64,000 nucleotides of DNA from Tritrichomonas foetus (Eukaryota > Parabasalia > Tritrichomonadida > Tritrichomonadidae), in contig MLAK01000606.1 of the NCBI GenBank assembly GCA_001839685.1, positions 9,353 through 73,352 on the forward strand, read 5' to 3'. Positions 19,084 to 29,682 of this stretch are shown one piece after another. The notes beneath the pieces were generated by a model. That model searched no databases. It saw only the letters and a list, made by a program, of their open reading frames with translations, and was not told where the DNA came from. A program made the position numbers and the translations under genes. Position 1 is the stretch's first letter. Each line of letters opens with the position of its first letter.

Positions 19084-20535
19084 ACATCGCGTAAAGTATA
19101 ATTATCAACTTTTTTTTAATGATGAATCTTTATTTATGAATATATTCTGCTAAAATTCCATGTTTATGACAATGAATCATGTAATAATGAAGAAGAAGAA
19201 GATGATGATGATGATGATGAAGAAAATGATGAAGAAGAAGATGAAGAAGAAGAAGAAGAAGAAGAAGAAGAAGAAGAAGAAGAAGATGAAGATGAAGAAG
19301 AAGATGATGATGATGATAAAGAATATGAAGAAAATGAATATTAAGATGAAGAATATGATGAATTTTAATCAAACTTCGATTAGTCAACTGGTCATATTTG
19401 ATAATAATAATCACATTTGTTGTATCTATCACATGCATGATTGTGATATCTATTGATGTAAGAATCTAATCTTGCAAGTGATTGTTTATTATTCAATACG
19501 AGAATAATATGCATCAGAGCTGTTGTGTAAATTATGTAAATATGTCAAGGAGTTTTTTAAGTATTATTTTGGTATTCCCTTTTGTCTTTTAATAATACTG
19601 CATTATTTTGAAAGTGCAAGATACAGCAAAAATAGTTTATACAAGATTTTATGTTCACATAAATTTATTGATAGAATAAATGAATTTATTTCAAAAATCA
19701 ACTCTCAATTTATGATCATGATATGATGTTATTCAAACTAATTCAGAATTGAGAAGAATTTTATCCCAAAATAACAATGAAATAAATTTTTGGAATTGTA
19801 AAGCTAATTACAGTAACATTAACGATTTAACAAGTGTAAAATAATTCATCTCATATTAATAAGAGATTAAATATATAAAAATAATATTTAGAAATCAATT
19901 CGTTACTTAGTTATATTTATTGATAAATGAATTTATTTGTGAGGTTTCATATTGAATCATTTGATTTGAGAGGAAACACCTTATTTTGTTTTCGATATTT
20001 CGGATTAGTTTTTCTTCCAGAAAAAAGAAAATATTATCAATAGAATGATAATAAAAGCGGATATACTAAAATTTAACCAGAATAATGAATCGTAAATTTT
20101 TTAATTAATATGATGAAATGGTATATAAAGAATGATTACATAATTTTAAGAATAGCTTTCATTACTTATACTAATAACTGAATAGTAATTCACAAATGCT
20201 ATTGATGTTCAGATATCACTATATGAATTTTCAAAAAAAGCCAGAAAAAGTATGTTTCAGTATTATCCTACCAGAATAGATCATGAAAAATACTGAATTG
20301 ATTTGGTCATAGATCAGAAATTCGGTATTTTTGGTCAGAGAAAAAAATTTATTCATAACAAACATCAAATGGTATTGAAAATATTCGGAAATTGAGTGTG
20401 AAGAATAAAATTCTGGAAAGATTTCTGAACAATATTTTTGAAAAAAAATAAAAAATAAATTAGATCTCAATTGATTAGAATTTGAAAGGTAAATGAGCAT
20501 GATGTGAAAGGAATTGAAATATTTAACAAAATCGC
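19084..20535. other. Intergenic, AT-rich, with microsatellite
   Basis: Contains the GAA/GAT tract listed next. A short plus-strand frame at 19523-19726 and a minus-strand frame overlapping the start of the cyclase gene have no supporting features. No gene called. Confidence 0.5.
19187..19350 (+). repeat. Imperfect (GAA/GAT)n trinucleotide microsatellite
   Basis: About 160 bp of GAA, GAT and AAA triplets in 3-nt register, purine-rich on the plus strand. It creates spurious Lys/Met frames (plus) and Leu/His frames (minus), which I reject. It lies about 100 bp downstream of the unknown gene at 18268-19083, probably outside coding DNA. Confidence 0.9.
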
Positions 20536-23500
20536 ATGACATCAACATCATCCTCACCAGAAGGATTTTCCGGGAAATCCTTCCGATCTTCATCAGCTTC
20601 AGTAAGATATAATGGAATGATCAATGAATCATTCTACAAAAAATTTCGAAATAATCTTTTTCATTTATTCGATTATATTTCTACTGAAGCATCACCAATG
20701 ATATATCTTCAAAACATTATGTCAATTTTACGTGTGTATCAGCTAATAATTCCTTCATTATGTATTGGATACAGCAAAATATATATTGAAGGAACTGTAC
20801 TCTACAAAACCATGAGTATTATAAGTGTTCCTGCTCATATAATCCCTGTGCATGTTAGAGATCAATACAGTATCTATTTTTTGTATGGATATTTTGTTTT
20901 CTTTATAATCTTTTATTTATTTTTAGCAATTACAGCAATATATTTTAAAAAGAACGCTAGATTACCAAAAATAATCCCAAATATTCTCTATGCTATTATT
21001 TGTTCGTTGGGGTATTATTTGCATCCAATTGCTGCACAGTTCACAGGAGAAATTATCGGTCAAATGATATCACAAACAAATGACAGAATAAATGAATTTA
21101 ACATTGCGGCGGTAGTGTTAACAATTATGGTTATTGTGAGCTACATGTACATTTTTTCTCAAATATATTCCTTATCAATAACTTTTCGTCATGATTCATT
21201 AACAACTATTGTTCCAGAAATACAAAGCAGTTTATGTTTCATAATTTTATTATTAACATTTGTTTCAGCACTTGCATCCAAAATTTCTTATATACCAAGA
21301 ATTCTTTTGACTTTCCTAGTTTCATTGGGTTATTTATCATCTCCCATAATATATTTAAGTAAAGGCGGTTTTGTCTCAGTCTTTCATCTGAAAGCAATTT
21401 CTGCTACAACATTAACTGGTGGTGTGTCAATGTCAATTGTAGGAATCATTGATATTTTAAATCAAGAGTCATCCGATGTATTAGTTGGAATATATGTTGG
21501 TGGATGGATTGTGGCTTATATCTTGGTCAGTTTTATCATTAAATGTAGGGCTAAAAAAGCACTATCAGTCTTGGATTTATATCAAGATGATCCATACAGT
21601 ATTGAAAGTATTAAAACTGCAAGTGTTTTTTGTGATACTATTATCACTGGATTTCGATCTGCTCATCCTGCATGTTTGAGTTTTCGTCCTTTTAAATGTG
21701 CAATAGACAAGTGGCCTAAAGCTTTTGATATATGGTTGATATTCGCCAAGTTTACAGCTATATATCCTGAAGAAACTCAACAATTGGAATATATAATTGT
21801 TGGGATGCAACAAAATAAGGTTCATGGTAGTCTTGCTAAACATACGATAAGGCAAATAGAATCCATCATTATGCAACGTGAACAAAATTTAATTCCAGAA
21901 CTCAAAAATAAAATCGATTTGATTAGTAAACATGTTCTTCAAATTAAAGCAAAATTGAGATATATCTGGGATTTGGCACTTCAAGGCAATACTAATGAAT
22001 TAGAATCAATAATTGGACGAGCATATGACTCTGTTCAAAAAACTAACACAGAATATATTCATTTGTTAAGTCGGTTTCCAAATAATAGATTTGTAGTTCG
22101 ATCATATGCTCGCTATGTTAAAGAAGTAATATGTGATAGCAATAAATCAGCAGAATGGGGATCTAAAGTCTTAGCACTCCAGCGTGGGCAAAGAATAGCT
22201 GATGATCATGCACAAACACTTGGCTTGAGAGCTTTTCCTAACCTCCCTGAAAATCTCAGAAATCAAAAACCTATTCAAACCATAAATATGCCAAGTGATG
22301 AAATGTCTCTGTTTGATTTGGAAGATGAAGAACGCACATCTGTTCCAGAAATCGAGACAAAACAATCTATTAAAACACTAATAGATGATTTAGTGATACC
22401 AACATATAAATATGCTCGAATAATACACATAATACTGCTAATAATTCTATTTATTATACCTGCAATTGGAATTTTTATTGGATTACCTTTATATATTAAT
22501 GATATATCAAGTTCAATATCACAGTTATTTTCATTAACAAAATGTAAAACTCTGCTTTTTATGAGCATGTCTTTTATGAGCCATTATATTGGAGAAAATA
22601 TCAATTATAATTATTCGGATCTAGATCCTAATTTTCCTGGTCAAGTAGTTTTCCCATTTTTAAAAAGTGGAGATCTCCCAAGAATGAAAAATATTGATCC
22701 CCCTGAATCCCTTAATGGAATGTATGAGACGATTGATTGGCTATTGTTTCAACTCAAATCTTTATCAGCAACTGTTACTGAACTTTCTCATTTCAAAACT
22801 TTTAAAGTTCATGACAAGGAGATGGAAAATGTTCGTGTTCATTTATTTGATCCATCCAATGAATTTAAGCACATTTCCAACCCAATCTACCAAGATTGCT
22901 GGACATACGATTCTCAGAATGAAAGCTGTATAGAATATACTGTTGTTCCAGAAAAATTGTCAGTTTTTAATATGGTGTCACAATATATTGTATTAATGAG
23001 TGAGATTGTGAACACTGATATCGATATATCTGGATTTTCGTTAAGACCGGTATCAACTTCAATGTTGAATATCAGAACAATATCGAATGAACTCACTTAC
23101 ACAGCTGCCAAAATGCTTGATTATATTGATTCAATTGATAAAAAAGGAAAACTTATTTTCACAATTGTTATGGTCTTAGTGGTTTGTCTTGTCACATTCT
23201 TGTATTCTATCATTCTCTTTATGGTTTTAAAAAAACTTCAGAGAGACAAAACATTAATTTATAAATGCTTAACATCACTACCAAAAAATGTTGTTTCACA
23301 TGTTGCAGAACAATTTCGAATATTGAGAAAAGAAGAAGCTGATTCGACCAAATCAACTAAGGGAAGAGATGAAGAAGTTTCCAAACAAGAGGAAAATCTA
23401 TTGAAACTATTCTCATCAACCACAGATGTTTCAGAAGTTGGAGGATCAGATACTATCCATAGTTTTGTAAGTACTATATTGCTCATCGCTTTGCATATAG

Positions 23501-25332
23501 CATTAACAATCGTTGTATGTATAAACTTCCAACAAGCATCAAATCAATTAAATGAAAGCGCTCCTCATATTGATCACCTCATGTCAGCATTTTCGTATGA
23601 TATATGCGCCATATTTTGCTTGCACCTTTTACCCGGGTCTGTTCATCCAAATATTAATTTTAATATTTATGGCTATACTAAAGAACGAATCGCCGAAATA
23701 GTAACAGAATGGCAGGTAAAAAGTTTAACAGAATATACTTATGTTAGATATGGTGATTATGAAAACGGAAAAAAGAGTTTTGAAGCATTAGGTATCAATA
23801 TTAATAGTGATGATGGTGATGATGATGATCATAATGAGTGTGAAATTACAGATAAAATAGAATCTTTTCATGATGTTTACAAATGTCTCAAAGGAGATAC
23901 ACTTTTATCTTATTCTCAAATGATCGTTCAAAACTTATTAAATTTATATTTACACACAGATAACCATCAAATTTTTTCAGGGCAAGACGAATATTTAAAT
24001 AATCTATGGTACATATACATTTATCTGATATATGATGGATATTATTACCAAATGTTTACAAAGATACAACCAATGCTTGAGCAATCAATGTCTAACAGAA
24101 TTCCGAAAGTAGATTTATTAGTTTTTGTATTTGCTTTTCTCGGAATCATTACAGTAATTTATTATTTAATCATTTTGTCTTTGTCTGAAAAGAAGACTAA
24201 ATTTGCTTTATCATTATTATTACAATGCAAAGGAAAACATATAACAGAAAATAATTATATTACATCAATCTTATCAGGAAATTTCCAAATGAAAATTGTT
24301 GATATGACATCAAGAGATTGTGATTTTTATGATTGCCTCGTTGATAATATGCCCGATTCTATTATGATATTAAATAACCATGGTGATATAGTCAGTGCTA
24401 ATATATCAACATCACGGGTTTATGATATTCCAAATGACCAATTAGTTGGGCATTCAATTAATACAATTGGAGGATTATTTAAAGATGAAAATCCATTTTC
24501 AAATTACTTTGATCCAAATGTAATTACTACAAAAAAGAATTTCACTAAAAATACTTATTTTATTAAGACAAGTACAAATGAAGAAGTTCATTTAGAATTA
24601 CATTTCTGCTGGCTTCAAGAAGAAGGATTTCTTGTTTCTATAAACATTACTCAGACAGTAATGTATAATAAATTAATTACCGAAGAAAAATATAAGAGTG
24701 ATCAGCTTCTTGGATCTATTTTACCATCAAAATTAGTTTCTAGAGTTCAAAGTGGAGAGAAAAATATTTCTTTTGCTGTACAATCTGCAACAATCGTATT
24801 TATGGACATTGTTAGTTTTACCCCCTGGTGTGGGTCCCTTCCTGCAGCGACAGTTATGAAAACATTAAATATATTATTTAAGGAGTTCGATTCATTAGCA
24901 CAAATTCATTCAACAATGACAAAAATTAAGTGTATTGGTGATTGTTATATGGCCGCAGGTGGAATTTTTATGGTGGTCAATCAGCCCAATGTTCATGCTA
25001 AAGATGTTGTTGATTTTGGTCTTGATGCAATTGAATCATTACAAAGTATTAATGAAAAAATCCAGCAAGATTTAAAGATTCGTGTTGGAATTAATTCTGG
25101 TGGACCAATAGTTGCAGGTGTTTTGGGAACAGAAAAACCTACTTTTGAAATTCTTGGACCAACAATTAATATGGCACAGCAAATGGAACACCATGGAGTC
25201 CCAATGAAGGTTCATGCATCAAGGAGTGTTTATGAGCTAATTTATGGTGGCCATTATGATGTTCATGAACGTGGAGAAATCAATTTAAAAAATGAAAAAG
25301 CAGTAACCTATATCGTAGAAAAGAAGTTATAA
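20536..25332 (+). CDS. Multi-membrane class III adenylyl cyclase with PAS domain
   Basis: A 1598-residue integral membrane protein. The N-terminal part has about nine hydrophobic helices (residues about 55-335), and further helices occur near 640, 875, 975 and 1200. A PAS domain sits at about 1265-1375 (NMPDSIMILNNHGDIVSANIS). The class III cyclase domain is at about 1410-1590. Catalytic features seen: metal Asp in IVFMDIVSF (about 1423), second Asp in IKCIGDCYM (about 1468) with the Lys two residues after K-I typical of ATP selectivity, and Asn in GPTINMAQQM. Two departures: the adenine-contacting Asp position is Glu (TFEILG), and the usual transition-state Arg (NVASRM) is Gln (NMAQQM). Trichomonads have a large family of such receptor-like cyclases; the role is cAMP signalling at the plasma membrane. 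A single catalytic domain implies homodimers. Confidence 0.93.
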   Translation: MTSTSSSPEGFSGKSFRSSSASVRYNGMINESFYKKFRNNLFHLFDYISTEASPMIYLQNIMSILRVYQLIIPSLCIGYSKIYIEGTVLYKTMSIISVPAHIIPVHVRDQYSIYFLYGYFVFFIIFYLFLAITAIYFKKNARLPKIIPNILYAIICSLGYYLHPIAAQFTGEIIGQMISQTNDRINEFNIAAVVLTIMVIVSYMYIFSQIYSLSITFRHDSLTTIVPEIQSSLCFIILLLTFVSALASKISYIPRILLTFLVSLGYLSSPIIYLSKGGFVSVFHLKAISATTLTGGVSMSIVGIIDILNQESSDVLVGIYVGGWIVAYILVSFIIKCRAKKALSVLDLYQDDPYSIESIKTASVFCDTIITGFRSAHPACLSFRPFKCAIDKWPKAFDIWLIFAKFTAIYPEETQQLEYIIVGMQQNKVHGSLAKHTIRQIESIIMQREQNLIPELKNKIDLISKHVLQIKAKLRYIWDLALQGNTNELESIIGRAYDSVQKTNTEYIHLLSRFPNNRFVVRSYARYVKEVICDSNKSAEWGSKVLALQRGQRIADDHAQTLGLRAFPNLPENLRNQKPIQTINMPSDEMSLFDLEDEERTSVPEIETKQSIKTLIDDLVIPTYKYARIIHIILLIILFIIPAIGIFIGLPLYINDISSSISQLFSLTKCKTLLFMSMSFMSHYIGENINYNYSDLDPNFPGQVVFPFLKSGDLPRMKNIDPPESLNGMYETIDWLLFQLKSLSATVTELSHFKTFKVHDKEMENVRVHLFDPSNEFKHISNPIYQDCWTYDSQNESCIEYTVVPEKLSVFNMVSQYIVLMSEIVNTDIDISGFSLRPVSTSMLNIRTISNELTYTAAKMLDYIDSIDKKGKLIFTIVMVLVVCLVTFLYSIILFMVLKKLQRDKTLIYKCLTSLPKNVVSHVAEQFRILRKEEADSTKSTKGRDEEVSKQEENLLKLFSSTTDVSEVGGSDTIHSFVSTILLIALHIALTIVVCINFQQASNQLNESAPHIDHLMSAFSYDICAIFCLHLLPGSVHPNINFNIYGYTKERIAEIVTEWQVKSLTEYTYVRYGDYENGKKSFEALGININSDDGDDDDHNECEITDKIESFHDVYKCLKGDTLLSYSQMIVQNLLNLYLHTDNHQIFSGQDEYLNNLWYIYIYLIYDGYYYQMFTKIQPMLEQSMSNRIPKVDLLVFVFAFLGIITVIYYLIILSLSEKKTKFALSLLLQCKGKHITENNYITSILSGNFQMKIVDMTSRDCDFYDCLVDNMPDSIMILNNHGDIVSANISTSRVYDIPNDQLVGHSINTIGGLFKDENPFSNYFDPNVITTKKNFTKNTYFIKTSTNEEVHLELHFCWLQEEGFLVSINITQTVMYNKLITEEKYKSDQLLGSILPSKLVSRVQSGEKNISFAVQSATIVFMDIVSFTPWCGSLPAATVMKTLNILFKEFDSLAQIHSTMTKIKCIGDCYMAAGGIFMVVNQPNVHAKDVVDFGLDAIESLQSINEKIQQDLKIRVGINSGGPIVAGVLGTEKPTFEILGPTINMAQQMEHHGVPMKVHASRSVYELIYGGHYDVHERGEINLKNEKAVTYIVEKKL

Positions 25333-25431
25333 TAAATATCATGAAATAACCAAAATTATATATTTGTTCACTTATTTTTATCGAAAACTTTTATTATTAG
25401 ATGTATAATTCCTCTTTATATAAATGGGATA

Positions 25432-25475
25432 AAATCACATGGCCTTAACCACTATAGAGACTCTGCAATAACTAT
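25432..25475 (-). repeat. tRNA-like A-box segment, copy 2 of 2
   Basis: Reverse complement of this segment matches 6617-6661 at about 39 of 45 positions, differing by a TGGC/CTCT swap, a one-base gap and one substitution. It lies about 50 nt after the stop of the nitroreductase fragment, compared with about 180 nt at the intact copy. The A-box is weaker here. Confidence 0.5.
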
Positions 25476-25522
25476 TCTAGATCTATAGTTTTTACATGGC
25501 GAAATCATATTATACCTAAATT

Positions 25523-25747
25523 TCAGTCTCTAAAATTACAGGTGATCACGTAATTTCCACCAAAAAAGGCTGTAGGCTTACTTTTTTCAACATAAAAGTC
25601 AGGCTTGTGATTTACAACTTCTTCAGAAAGAAGGGAAACATTAACCATAGCAATTCCCATGTCTATTCTCGTAAACATTTTCATGACATCTACAAAAAAG
25701 TGCATCTTCTTACCATCGACGCAGAACCTCCATGGTTGCTTATTCAT
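25523..25747 (-). pseudogene. C-terminal fragment of a nitroreductase paralogue
   Basis: 74 codons aligned without gaps to the last 74 residues of the intact nitroreductase at 5610-6440, with 10 differences (about 86% identical) and the same terminal ITCNFRD and stop. Upstream, similarity fades within about 25 nt beyond GGGACCATCTGC, and the N-terminal 200 residues are missing, so it cannot form the complete fold. The differences are mostly conservative, so the duplication is probably not ancient. The 3' flank, including the A-box-like segment, was duplicated with it. An ATG begins the piece, but this corresponds to an internal Met of the parent. Confidence 0.85.
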
Positions 25748-26038
25748 TGCAGATGGTCCCTAATTCTTTCAAGAATGATTGAAGATTTGAAATATATTGA
25801 TATGATATAAAATATTAATTCCTTTTTGATGAATTCTAAACACTTTTTAAGAGTATATATATTTTAGGTTCGGTACATTTTTCTGGAAACGCAGTGAAGT
25901 CAGAAATGGCGTTTTTGATGAAAATAAAAATGCATGCATCTTTAGAAGTGGAAAACAACCAGGCATAAATGAATAAAAAGAAGCATATTGATTTGTGAAG
26001 TTTTTTATATTCAAAAATATATATTCAAACTATTATTT

Positions 26039-27298
26039 TCATCCGAATGAAACAAACGAACCAACAGTAGGCACATCATTTCCTCTGTTCTTACATAAAA
26101 TGAAGAGAACGACAATGAGGACGACTGCTTGGAGGGCGGCAATGGCAATTACAACAATGAAGATGCCTAGTCCACCAATTTCCACCTTTTCTTCAGTCAA
26201 TTCAATAAATTGAATGATTCTCTCAATCACGTCTTTTTCGTGAACGATGGATTTGTGCGTGAATGCATTCTCTTTATGGAAGTCTACACACGTTGTGAAG
26301 TTGATCCAGTTTCTGCAAAGGTACTGGGCACCATCTGCTGTAACTTCGCCATCTCCTGGACGATTTATTGGAATCATGTCATCGATTGTATTATTCCAAC
26401 GATACGCACCAATTGTTGGGAAACCACTATTGTATAGAACGAGTGTTCTAACACCGAGTTCTTCAAGGTAGTCGTTTTGTAAATGATCTTTTTCAGTCAA
26501 TTTAAAAATCTCATATGCATCATTATCGAGACGATCATTTTCTCTCAAAAACTGGTAAATTTGTGAAGCCTTAACGGTCGTCCCATTGGTATAGTTTTCG
26601 ATTAAAGCTGTATCATTGTATACGTGGTAGTTTGGAAGAAGGTTATGGAGGCCAGGCATCCTTTGGATAGCCACCTTCATTTGATCGTTACTGATAAATG
26701 GATCCATTGTCTGATCGATCTGTCTTTGTAAATTCAGGAAACCGCCAACAGCAGGAGCCAACAAGACAACACCGTCGATGTGTTCTTGCGTCCAATTTGC
26801 ATCGTTTACGAATCGCTGTAAGAAATCGATGAGGAAATGAGTTCCTTGTGAATAGCCGATAAGGACAACTTTTTCTGTTTGATTGTCAATATTGGCCTTT
26901 AACTGCTCGTAAATTGGCTCACTTGTCAAAAAGTGATTCATGAAATTGAATGAAACACCTGTGAATTTGTGATCGTCGTTCAGTGAAAATTCCCATCCAA
27001 AATTCCATTCACCAAAAGGCAGAGTCTCAACTTCGATTCCAGGTAATGTCTTAACTTTTCCATTCTCGAGACGGACTGTCATGAAAAGACTCTGGCATTC
27101 GCTCTGATTGACGTAGAATTCTTCATCGACTGCTGGAAAATATTGCTGATGTGTGATATTCGCGCATTGTGGATAAAGTTTGTCATAGAGAACGGTACCG
27201 AAAAGTGGTGAGCCACCGAAGCCACTGACGAAATATATTGGGTGCTCTCCAACCGAAAGAGCAAGAGAGAGAAACTCGCACAGTAATAAAAGATTCAT
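26039..27298 (-). CDS. LCAT-like phospholipase/acyltransferase, membrane-anchored
   Basis: 419 residues from the ATG at 27298; a TTG-initiated extension of eight residues is not used. Signal peptide at 1-16 (LLLLCEFLSLALS). The mature part starts PIYFVSGFGGSPLFG, as in lecithin:cholesterol acyltransferase and lysosomal phospholipase A2 (PLA2G15) proteins. Catalytic triad by pattern: Ser150 in GYSQGT, Asp316 in RPGDGEV, His348 in FTHKSIV. Several N-glycosylation sequons (NIT, NQS, NWT, NDT, NYT, NGT, NNT, NFT) support a luminal or extracellular location. A C-terminal transmembrane helix at about 375-402 is followed by a short tail, so it is a type I membrane protein. Expected role: transfer or hydrolysis of acyl groups of phospholipids at the cell surface or in lysosomes. 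Confidence 0.88.
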   Translation of the reverse strand: MNLLLLCEFLSLALSVGEHPIYFVSGFGGSPLFGTVLYDKLYPQCANITHQQYFPAVDEEFYVNQSECQSLFMTVRLENGKVKTLPGIEVETLPFGEWNFGWEFSLNDDHKFTGVSFNFMNHFLTSEPIYEQLKANIDNQTEKVVLIGYSQGTHFLIDFLQRFVNDANWTQEHIDGVVLLAPAVGGFLNLQRQIDQTMDPFISNDQMKVAIQRMPGLHNLLPNYHVYNDTALIENYTNGTTVKASQIYQFLRENDRLDNDAYEIFKLTEKDHLQNDYLEELGVRTLVLYNSGFPTIGAYRWNNTIDDMIPINRPGDGEVTADGAQYLCRNWINFTTCVDFHKENAFTHKSIVHEKDVIERIIQFIELTEEKVEIGGLGIFIVVIAIAALQAVVLIVVLFILCKNRGNDVPTVGSFVSFG

Positions 27299-28008
27299 TT
27301 TATTTTTCTTTCTGGTTTTCAATGGTTTATATACCTTTTCTGAATATTGTTCAATTGAATTTATTCTGAAATTTCAATGTATCATTGAATAATAACATTC
27401 AAAAGTCAATTGATTTTAAGAAATTGTTATACTTTTCTTCACAATTGTTTCAATGCAATCAGAATTTTCAATACTCTTACAATACTAAATTGTATTAAAC
27501 CCGACCTAACTTGAGCATTTTTACATAAAGAATGGCGGTCAACCCCTTTTTGAAGGCAAAAGAAAAAATATCATAATAGATCGTGAATATTGTCATTATG
27601 AAAATCGAAATCATATCTTTGACTAAATCTTTCCAGAATAATTTTGCATAAGTTTAACAAATGTGAAAACAAAGTATCCATTTTGACAAAATTTCTAATC
27701 ATCTATATTCTTCATATTCAAATTTTTTGATGTGTCGATTTTCACAAATTGATCAAAAAATATTCTTGAACGATCCTCAAACATATACATATTCGAAAAA
27801 ATTACTTCATTCTAGAGTATGATATTAAAAATATAAATATAAGAAATAAATTATAATTTTCAATTTTACTCGCAAAAAAACAAAAAAAAAAAAAATATCC
27901 GATAAGAAAATACAAACACAAAAAATACATCAATATATAAAATCTCCATTCATCATCAACATTCAATTGAAAGTTGTAATTCATCATATGCCATGTTCAT
28001 ACAAAAGT
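27299..28008. other. Intergenic, no gene seen
   Basis: AT-rich, between two minus-strand genes. The 27802-27987 frame is Phe/Tyr/Ile-driven with a long Phe run opposite an A tract and is rejected. Confidence 0.55.
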
Positions 28009-29682
28009 TTATGCGAATGTTTTTGGTAAAATAGAAGCTCGATATTTCAGCTTTGGATTATTTCTATAATCGTATGAATGACTTGGCAAGACAGGCTCTT
28101 TTAAAATAAGGTTAGTTCCCATACTTCTTTGGCCGTCAATTTTTTTTGGTGGGCTTACGTTTTTGTTTAATGACAAATTTATGGTTTGAGCAGTTAAACT
28201 TTTGTCAACCAAATTTTCTCTCAAAAGTTTTGGTTTCATGCCTGCTTTATCATTACTTCTGTGATTATCAGGTCTTGGTTTTATGTAATTCAACAATTTA
28301 TTCGTGGAATGGATGGTGATCACTTCATCTAAAAATGGATTGGCCATCGTGCTTGTGTTTTCGGCAATCCATCTATGTTGAAGAATTTGATCGATGTTTA
28401 ATCGTTGGTGCGGTTTTTTCTTTAACATTCCGATGATAAGATTTTGAAGTTCATTTGAAACATGTTTTGGGAAAACTGGCTGAGAAGTAAGAATTTCATT
28501 CATAAGGACTTCACCTGCACCTTGAAAAGGAAAAGTTCCAAAAATCATTCCAAAAAGTACCACACCAAGTGACCAAATATCAATGGAATCTGTATAAGCA
28601 GTATTAGTAATGATTTCTGGTGCTGAGTATGACAATGAACCACAAAATGTATTTTTTAAAGGGTTACTTGGATTATCTGAATTTTCAGACTTGATAGAAA
28701 ATCCAAAATCAATCAGCTTTATTAAAATATCATCTTCACTTTCATCTAATTGATTTTGGTTTTCATCAGTGTTAATTTCTCCACGAGAAGAAAGTGACGT
28801 ATGATCACTACTCATACAATGATTAATGTTTCCTGAAGATGATGTGATATTTTCATCGTTATTCAAATTCACGCCAACATTGTTGCTGCTTGAAATGAGT
28901 CTTTTTGACTTTCTCTCCATTTTTTTAAAATTATAATTACTATCATCATCTTTATTATTATTACTATTACTATTATTTACACTTTTATTAAAAAATGGAT
29001 TATTATAATAATGGTGTTGATTGTTTTGATCTTCTTGGTGATTTGAATTATTATTTGTCATATTATTCACATTGTTGTTTTGTGTCTGGCAAAAAGGATT
29101 TGTGTATATATTGTTATGATGTGATTTATCATTTTGATTATTCAAATCTCTTTTGATGCGACCATTTAAGCCTTGAAAATCAGATCCAGTTTTATTGTTT
29201 CGTTTGTTCAAATTTGGACCGCCTGCGCTTTTTGAAGAGCTATTTTTCTTGTTCACAACGACGAAATTTTCGAATTTGATGTCTCGATGAATAATATTTT
29301 TCGAATGAAGATATCCGACAGCTTCAGCCATTTGCTTAAAAAAGAAGCATGCTTTCCTCTCGTCGAGGCCATGCCCGAGCTTTTTGAGATAGTCTAAAAA
29401 AGTTCCGTCTTGAAAAAATTCCATCACGAAATAAACGTAATTTTCATCGTCGATGACCTCAAAAAAGTTAGCGATATTTGGATGCTGCAGTTGGAGTGAA
29501 ATTGTCGCCTCTCTTTTTTGCTTTTCTTGATCGATTTGTGATTTTTCGATGGCTTTGATTGCAACGATGTGGTTTTTTTGGTTTGGCGATTTGTTCATGT
29601 CGATGGCTTTGTAAACAACAGAAAAAGTCCCCTTGCCGATTATATCAACAAGCTTGTAATGGGAGATGACTTGCCCCTTCAT
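28009..29682 (-). CDS. CAMK/NIM1-like Ser/Thr protein kinase with Asn-rich kinase insert
   Basis: 557 residues from the ATG at 29682 (a TTG start three codons upstream is not used). Kinase features: Gly-rich loop IGKGTFSVVYKA (15-26), catalytic Lys43 in VAIKAIEK, HRDIKFEN (D134, N139), LIDFGFS (DFG at 325-327), GSLSYSAPEI. Activation-loop and helical features (DIWSLGVVLFGMIFGTFPF; LQHRWIAE at the end of the domain) resemble the CAMK-like/AMPK-NIM1 group. All catalytic residues are present, so it should be active. Between the catalytic loop and DFG lies an insert of about 170 residues, very rich in Asn, Ser, Asp and His, encoded by AT-rich microsatellite-like DNA. The C-terminal 110 residues are basic and low-complexity. 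Substrates are unknown. Confidence 0.9.
   Translation of the reverse strand: MKGQVISHYKLVDIIGKGTFSVVYKAIDMNKSPNQKNHIVAIKAIEKSQIDQEKQKREATISLQLQHPNIANFFEVIDDENYVYFVMEFFQDGTFLDYLKKLGHGLDERKACFFFKQMAEAVGYLHSKNIIHRDIKFENFVVVNKKNSSSKSAGGPNLNKRNNKTGSDFQGLNGRIKRDLNNQNDKSHHNNIYTNPFCQTQNNNVNNMTNNNSNHQEDQNNQHHYYNNPFFNKSVNNSNSNNNKDDDSNYNFKKMERKSKRLISSSNNVGVNLNNDENITSSSGNINHCMSSDHTSLSSRGEINTDENQNQLDESEDDILIKLIDFGFSIKSENSDNPSNPLKNTFCGSLSYSAPEIITNTAYTDSIDIWSLGVVLFGMIFGTFPFQGAGEVLMNEILTSQPVFPKHVSNELQNLIIGMLKKKPHQRLNIDQILQHRWIAENTSTMANPFLDEVITIHSTNKLLNYIKPRPDNHRSNDKAGMKPKLLRENLVDKSLTAQTINLSLNKNVSPPKKIDGQRSMGTNLILKEPVLPSHSYDYRNNPKLKYRASILPKTFA

Larger units (their letters stand above)
25333..26038. other. Intergenic holding a duplicated nitroreductase tail
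   Basis: Between the cyclase and the LCAT-like gene. Contents are the nitroreductase fragment and the A-box-like segment, listed separately; the remainder shows nothing. Confidence 0.6.

Noticed and set aside
19130..19456. Lys/Met-rich (+) and Leu/His-rich (-) open frames
   Set aside because: Both are translations of the GAA/GAT microsatellite with no other coding signal.
22042..22051. ACTAACACAG resembling the trichomonad intron branch/3' splice site
   Set aside because: It lies inside a continuous cyclase reading frame, with no upstream GTAYGT that would keep the frame, so it is coincidental coding sequence.
22914..23486. Minus-strand frames within the cyclase gene
   Set aside because: Antisense shadows of a long conserved coding frame.
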